Shown here: one piece after another, positions 59,181 through 64,000 of the stretch
Layout of the letters: every line of letters begins with the position of its first letter
Numbering within the stretch: position 1 is the first letter of the stretch
NCBI RefSeq assembly: GCF_024055605.1
Contig: NZ_JAMXLX010000004.1
Span: forward strand, 418,509-482,508
Length of the DNA stretch: 64,000 bases
Reading direction: 5' to 3'
DNA from: Ciceribacter sichuanensis
GTDB taxonomy: Bacteria; Pseudomonadota; Alphaproteobacteria; Rhizobiales; Rhizobiaceae
Translations under genes and position numbers: made by a program
The notes under the pieces: model-generated
The model's input: only the letters and a program-made list of their open reading frames with translations
The model's database searches: none
What the model was told of the DNA's origin: nothing

Positions 59181-62100
59181 TCAGACCACGCTTGCTCGCT
59201 CTAGGTACCGGCAAAAGGCGTTCGCAAGCTGCATCTGCCGCGGCGTCCGGCACTGCGCTTCGAAGACGGAGGGCGAGGCGACAAGCACGCAGATGCATTT
59301 GGCTCGGGAGGTGGCCACGTTGAGCCGGTTGAGGCTGTAGAGAAACTCCATGCCGCGCGGCGCGTCCGCATAGCTTGAGGTCGTCATTGAGTAGATGACG
59401 ATCGGCGCTTCCTGACCTTGGAATTTGTCGACCGTGCCGATGCGGCCGCCGGGGATCCGGTCCTGCAACTCGATGACTTGAGCATTGTATGGCGCGATGA
59501 TGAGGATTTCGTTGAGCGTAACAGGCGCTTCGACCCCGTGCTTGTCGATCCATGTCGTCCCCGCACCAAGGATCTCATCCACCAAGTCACGGACGCAGTC
59601 AGCCTCCTCAGGCGACGAACTCTGATTGCCTTTGGTCGGCACGGGTACGTAACGCAGGCCCGCACCGCTGACACGGCCGCCCGACCTTATCTCCTGCACT
59701 TCCAGACCTGGCCGTGGGTGAAGACGGCCGCCGTAGAACAGCTCAGAGGTATAGGCGCAGATGTCCGGGTGAAGCCGCCACGTCTCGGCCAGAAACAGCC
59801 CGCGGTCGTCAGCAATGGTCTGATCACCCCCGAGGATGTGATGGAGCGATGAAACGTCGGTGCCTTCCGGATGACTGCCCTGCATGGGCTGGTCAAGCTG
59901 TTGCGGATCCCCGAGGAGCACGATGGTCGATGCCGCCTGAGAGACGGCCAGCACATTGGCAAGCGCCATCTGCGCCGCTTCGTCGATAAAGAGTACATCG
60001 ACGGCTTCGGCGGCATCGGGTGACGCCCAGAGCCACGCGGTGCCACCGCCGACGTGAACGCCGTGGCCTATGGCACCGAGCAGTTCTGGTGCTTTGGTCG
60101 TGAAGCGCAAACGGTGGATGTCGTCCTCTTTCTCGGCAGGTTTCTGCATACACTGGACATCTACGCCCATCGCGTCCGCCGCCGTCACCACGGCATCCAG
60201 GAGATTCCGTATCACCTTGTGGCTGTTGGCGGTCACGCCGACGGTCTTTCCAGCCTGAACGAGGGCGCAGATCATGCGGGCGCCAGTGTGGGTCTTGCCG
60301 GCACCGGGTGGCCCTTGAATGGGAAACACGCCCGTCTGTAAATGCGGTGCGATACGCAGCGCGGCATCGAGCGTGGGCTCGCCGTCCTGCCGGATCGACT
60401 GCCCGCCGATCCGCGGCGGCATCCGCATGAGAAGATCGCGGGCCGCTCTGTATCGGCCATCGCCCTCCATGCCGTTCGCGGCGACATGTTCACCGACGCG
60501 AACAAGCGCCTTCGCAAGCACATCGGCATCAATTACCTTGTGAGCGAAAACGGCCTCGCTGTGAACATCGGCTGTGTCGCCCCGCTTTTTGATGTCGACC
60601 CAGCGTTCGTCCAGTGACATCTCCTCGACCGTGCCGAAATGGGCGCCGCCCATGTTCCGCAGGCTTTCGCCGCCGCGCAGTTCCGTCTCCTGTGGCGGGA
60701 AGCTGTAGCGGTGGATCGGCGCCTTGGCGGTGCCGCCAGTTGCGCCGATGAAGGAAAGGCCGGACAGGCCCGCCCGCTCTTCGAGCAGGTCCTCCGACGC
60801 AAGATCCGATAGCCGGAAATACTCCCACCACAGCGCCTTCTGCTCCCGCCGGTGCCAGTCAAGCGAATGGGCAAGCAGCCAGCGCGCGTGCTGCTCCGGT
60901 GTCCGGTCGGCCGGATCGGGCGGCACGTCGCCGGTTAGCTGGTCGATGAGCGCATTGATTTTCTCCTGCCACTCGCTGAGCTTCTCACTCGGCGCGCCTT
61001 CCTGTGCCTCCGGGCGCGGCACATCCGTGCCCGCTCCGACCAGTTCATCACGGCGGGTCTCAAGCCAGTCGCGCAATTGCCAGGTCGAAACGCAGTCGTC
61101 CCTGTTATAGCCGGCGACCACCGTGCGGTCGGCATCATCGATGAATTCGAGATCGCCAAGCTCCAGGCAGGCCTGCACCTTAGCGAGCGCCATGTTTGCG
61201 TCCGACAGCTTCGTGTCGCGCGTGAACCCGTACAGCGGTTCGAGCTTTTTGATGGAATAGCTCTCGACGCTCGCCCGCAAGGCGTTCCGGACAACGCCGT
61301 ACAGATCGACAAAACGCTTGGAGCGCAGCAGGAAGTCGATCTCTTCCTCGCGGCTCGCATAGCGGCCCATCAGCCGCTTGAGCGCCGCCGGCTCGTAGGG
61401 TGCGAAGTGGTAGATGTGCAGATCGGGGTGCTGTCCGAGACGCGCCATGACGAAGTCAATGAAGCGCTCGAAATTCGCCTTCTCGTCCTCGCGGGAAAAA
61501 GCCCAGTCGGAGGTGTAGCTGGCGGTGCCATCCGCGTCGGCGAAGCTGTAGCCGAACAGATATTCGAGCCCGCCTTCACCTGCGAAGGGATCACCTTCGA
61601 GGTCGAAGAAGATATCGCCGGAGGACGGGGCCGGCAGGCTTGCAAGCCCAAACCCCGGCACCACCGGCAGCAATTCGTGGAGCATGGCGCTGGCCGCGCG
61701 GCCTTCCACCTGGATGCGCGCCTGTTCGCGGACGCGCTCATAGGAATAGGCGGCCCCCCGCGTGGGCTTCCAGGCAAGCGGTAAGGGCATGACCGCAAGG
61801 TTGGCGGCGGTCTCGATGCCCTGGCGCTTGAGTTCGTCAATCTGGACTTTGCTGATACCGGCGACCAGGGAGAGATGATCGTCGGCGCGCCGCCGCTGAT
61901 CGCAACGATCCTGCCAGCGGCAGATCTCGCAATGCGTTTTCGGGTCGGGATAGATCTCCGGCCCGTTGTGCTCGTCGATCGCGAGCGCGTCCCTTACCCG
62001 CCGGTAATAGGCCGCATAGTCGTCCATCCGGAAGATCTGCGGCTCGTAGTCGGACCAAGGGGCGACGACATAAGAATATGCAGGTTTTAGGCCCTGCACC

Positions 62101-62573
62101 GAGGCCACGAGGTCGGCATAAAGGCAGAGTTGCAGGACGGTGCCGCCCTTGGTCTCGCGGGCAAGCTTGGTGTCGATGACTTCATATGACCATCCGCCGA
62201 GATCGCTTGGCGTCTCGATACGGCGAAGAATGTCGGTGCGGCCGACCCAGGCGTTAAGACGAAACGCACCCTGCACGATGATGGAGTGGCCTTCAATCAT
62301 CGCCGTGCGCGTATGCGCGACAGCATCGTCGTCAACCCCTACGCCGTCAATAACGGTGATGTCGAACCCCTGCGCCTTCAGGTGCTCGACATAGCCCTGT
62401 TCGTGGCGTGCGCCGCGCTCCCAGAGGATCTGCAATAGCGGGTCCCAAAAGGCGGGTTTGGAAAGTGTGCCGCGCGCGACTTCGATGTCCAGGCCAGACA
62501 GATGGCGGCAGTTCAGGTGCCCGACCAAGTCGGACGCGCTGAGCAGGAGTGAGTCGTTGCGACGCTGCATCAA
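59181..62573 (-). CDS. TM0106-family RecB-like nuclease/helicase
   Basis: A 1,130-residue protein. Residues 1 to about 240 are a RecB-like (PD-(D/E)xK) nuclease module ending in a Cys cluster (HCEICRWQDRCD, likely Fe-S). A DnaQ/RNase H-like domain follows (DIFFDLEGDPFAGEGGLEYLFGYSF near 320). The C-terminal part from about 740 is a superfamily 1 helicase: Walker A in QGPPGAGKTHTG near 754, Walker B LFIDEAAQMALANV near 863, and the late motifs TVDKFQGQEAPIVIYSMTTSS and LYSLNRLNVATSRAKC. TM0106-type proteins are thought to process DNA or RNA; role unproven. Found between the small genes and the recombinase, inside the island. Confidence 0.85.
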   Translation of the reverse strand: MMQRRNDSLLLSASDLVGHLNCRHLSGLDIEVARGTLSKPAFWDPLLQILWERGARHEQGYVEHLKAQGFDITVIDGVGVDDDAVAHTRTAMIEGHSIIVQGAFRLNAWVGRTDILRRIETPSDLGGWSYEVIDTKLARETKGGTVLQLCLYADLVASVQGLKPAYSYVVAPWSDYEPQIFRMDDYAAYYRRVRDALAIDEHNGPEIYPDPKTHCEICRWQDRCDQRRRADDHLSLVAGISKVQIDELKRQGIETAANLAVMPLPLAWKPTRGAAYSYERVREQARIQVEGRAASAMLHELLPVVPGFGLASLPAPSSGDIFFDLEGDPFAGEGGLEYLFGYSFADADGTASYTSDWAFSREDEKANFERFIDFVMARLGQHPDLHIYHFAPYEPAALKRLMGRYASREEEIDFLLRSKRFVDLYGVVRNALRASVESYSIKKLEPLYGFTRDTKLSDANMALAKVQACLELGDLEFIDDADRTVVAGYNRDDCVSTWQLRDWLETRRDELVGAGTDVPRPEAQEGAPSEKLSEWQEKINALIDQLTGDVPPDPADRTPEQHARWLLAHSLDWHRREQKALWWEYFRLSDLASEDLLEERAGLSGLSFIGATGGTAKAPIHRYSFPPQETELRGGESLRNMGGAHFGTVEEMSLDERWVDIKKRGDTADVHSEAVFAHKVIDADVLAKALVRVGEHVAANGMEGDGRYRAARDLLMRMPPRIGGQSIRQDGEPTLDAALRIAPHLQTGVFPIQGPPGAGKTHTGARMICALVQAGKTVGVTANSHKVIRNLLDAVVTAADAMGVDVQCMQKPAEKEDDIHRLRFTTKAPELLGAIGHGVHVGGGTAWLWASPDAAEAVDVLFIDEAAQMALANVLAVSQAASTIVLLGDPQQLDQPMQGSHPEGTDVSSLHHILGGDQTIADDRGLFLAETWRLHPDICAYTSELFYGGRLHPRPGLEVQEIRSGGRVSGAGLRYVPVPTKGNQSSSPEEADCVRDLVDEILGAGTTWIDKHGVEAPVTLNEILIIAPYNAQVIELQDRIPGGRIGTVDKFQGQEAPIVIYSMTTSSYADAPRGMEFLYSLNRLNVATSRAKCICVLVASPSVFEAQCRTPRQMQLANAFCRYLERASVV

Positions 62574-62793
62574 ATAGTTTTAACTCAAGTGGTTTACACG
62601 CGCTATTGCTTGTTTCGGAGCGCTGGACATTTTTAGGCTCCGAGAACTGATACCCAGTACACCGGTGCTAGCCATCGGCGGCAGGCCGCCTCCAATTCAA
62701 GAGCTGGCTAGGGAGAGGGCCGGTTATGGGAATGGCCATCGCCATTGTGGTTGACAGGAATGGGGGCGCAACGCAGAAGTTCTATTCCCATCC

Positions 62794-63874
62794 TCACATA
62801 CTCAATATCTCCTGCTGCGCCTGCCACTCCACCGGCAGTTCGAGCATCCGCGTGAGCTTCGCCACCGTCAGATCAGCCGGCTGCATGCCGGTGAGGATCG
62901 CCTCGGTGATCTTCGGCGAGAGGAAGGCCATAGGTAGGATGCGGCTGATGTCTGAGTTGCTGAGCCCATAGATGCGGCAGAGGTCTGCAATGTTTGTGCC
63001 TGAGCCATCGGTGAGGAGCTGGAGGTAGAGGTGTGCTTTACCGATGAGTGCGATGAGATCCTGATCGGGTGCAGCCTTTTGCTGGTGGACACCATCAAGC
63101 ACGATGCGGCTTTCGACCCCGCGCCGCTTGATGGTCAGGGGTAAGGTTATGGGTTCGATGCCAACGTCTGCGAACGACGTGGCCGCCTTGCTCTCTTCCT
63201 GCAACTGAGGCGCCGTCTCCACCGGGTTCATAAGCATCTGAACCAAGCGCCCTGGCATGATCTCGATGGTAATCTGGCCTTGGCCCATGATGATGCGACG
63301 GATGATATGGCGGAGGATCGCTGACTTTGCTGCGAGATCATCAAGGGCGGTGAAGCGGGTGGTCAGCGCTTTGGCATTCTCAAGGACGGCGGCGAGATGG
63401 GGCAGGGCGTCATGCTGCCCGGCCCAGGTGGCAAGGCGGGTTCGATCGCTGAGGATCGCGCGGAAGAGGTCTTCGACGATTGGCTCGATCGTATCGGCGG
63501 GCAGGCGCCAGGGTGAGGCTCTGGATCGACCTTCAGCTCCCGATGCTGCGGATCTGTGATTGCTGACGTAGTAGCGATAACGTCGTCCATGGTTCTGGGC
63601 GTAGCTGACGACGAAGGGGCGATGGGTCTCATCATGGAGGAGGCCGAGGATCAGATGTCGCTCGCGGGCATTGCCGGAGGCGCGTCGGTTCGGGGCGAGC
63701 CGCTTCAATAGCGCCTGCACCTCCGCGAAGACGGACGCGTCGATGATCGCCGGATGTTCGCCATCGTAGATGGCCTCCTTGTGCCTGACCTTGCCGACAT
63801 AGACTGGGTTGGAGAGCAGGTGATGCAGCTGGCCCCGCCCGAACAGTTCTTTGGCGAGCTTGCGGTTTGGCCGG
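62794..63874 (-). pseudogene. large serine recombinase, 5' part cut off by an IS element
   Basis: The frame runs from the IS boundary (63874) to the stop at 62794, about 360 residues of a recombinase zinc-beta-ribbon and C-terminal region: GQLHHLLSNPVYVGKVRHKEA, GEHPAIIDASVFAEVQALLK, RHLILGLLHDETHRPFVVSYAQ and RYRYYVSNHR, then a long helical end. This is the pattern of large serine recombinases of phages and islands; the catalytic N-terminal domain with the active-site Ser is missing, so the gene is probably dead unless continued beyond the insertion. Confidence 0.8.
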
Positions 63875-64000
63875 TGACCTGCTCCCCGGATTGTCCGCGT
63901 TTATAAGTTAGCTCTGTTCATGTTCTGGTCGTGTGTGGACCGGGTTGCAAACTCGTAAGGGGTCAAGCCGTTGAGGCTCGTGTGCGGGCGGTTCAGGTTA
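63875..64000 (-). mobile_element. IS3-family element, end inside window, rest outside
   Basis: At 63901-64000 the minus strand reads the end of an IS3-type integrase (rve) domain: NLNRPHTSLNGLTPYEFATR then STHDQNMNRANL and TAA at 63903-63901. The outer end is taken as TGACCTGCTCCCC (from 63875), since IS3 elements end in TG...CA. The other end and the direct repeat of the target are outside the window. Confidence 0.75.

Noticed and set aside
59056..59340. 94-codon plus-strand frame at the end of the nuclease gene
   Set aside because: Overlaps the nuclease in antisense, no ribosome binding site.
62726..62971. 81-codon plus-strand frame
   Set aside because: Overlaps the recombinase end in antisense; no supporting signal.
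1..64000. CRISPR array, rRNA operon or replication origin
   Set aside because: No regularly spaced repeats, no rRNA-like sequence and no iteron or repABC signal were seen anywhere in the window.

Overview
The window reads as a piece of the primary chromosome of an alphaproteobacterium of the family Rhizobiaceae (Rhizobium/Agrobacterium group), followed by an accessory island. The evidence is the high GC content with strong third-position bias, a PodJ-type polarity factor, an MxtR/ErdR-like two-component pair, the conserved block murA - DUF2948 - hisD - UPF0262 - phosphatase - infA - maf - yacG - tRNA-Phe, and dispersed CCTTCTCCCCG-type hairpins. The species cannot be named from sequence alone.

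Bases 1 to about 50,322 are backbone. Left to right: a truncated family 2 glycosyltransferase, an amino-acid-type binding protein, a TerB-like protein, a secreted nuclease-like protein, a LexA-like S24 repressor, a NarL-type response regulator (ErdR-like), pyrD, a MATE exporter, a CAP-domain lipoprotein, a TPR-methyltransferase, two tandem YitT membrane proteins, an Rrf2 repressor with an AhpD-like partner and a clear operator, the DNA-repair pair Lhr-like helicase and PdeM, a TauE/SafE exporter with its TIGR02186 partner, podJ, a three-gene beta-oxidation operon, a GNAT acetyltransferase, a glycerophosphodiesterase, a GH32 beta-fructosidase, a Ser/Thr kinase-UspA fusion with a phosphoesterase, an atypical pyruvate kinase-like protein, a large transporter-fused hybrid histidine kinase (MxtR/CrbS-like), mscL, an aminotransferase, galE, a BLH-type sulfur transferase, tRNA-Thr, and the murA-to-yacG block.

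From tRNA-Phe (50,247-50,322) to the right edge the content changes to accessory DNA. It holds a decayed tRNA-like stretch, a glycosyltransferase - GH130 - AGE-epimerase operon, seven very small genes with strong ribosome binding sites (one is a DUF1488 protein), a transglutaminase gene whose 3' end has been replaced by the tail of an AI-2E family transporter gene, a 1,130-residue RecB-like nuclease/helicase, and a large serine recombinase cut by an IS3-family element that runs off the window. A tRNA at one end and a recombinase plus IS at the other make this look like an integrated, partly eroded island whose far end lies outside the window.

The strongest leads are the three-gene mannoside-like GT4/GH130/AGE operon, the RecB-like nuclease/helicase as a possible defence gene, the row of translationally coupled small genes, the transglutaminase/AI-2E deletion junction, and several good palindromic operators (Rrf2/ahpD, beta-oxidation operon, BLH sulfur transferase). 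Most long ORFs antisense to real genes are codon-bias shadows and were left out.
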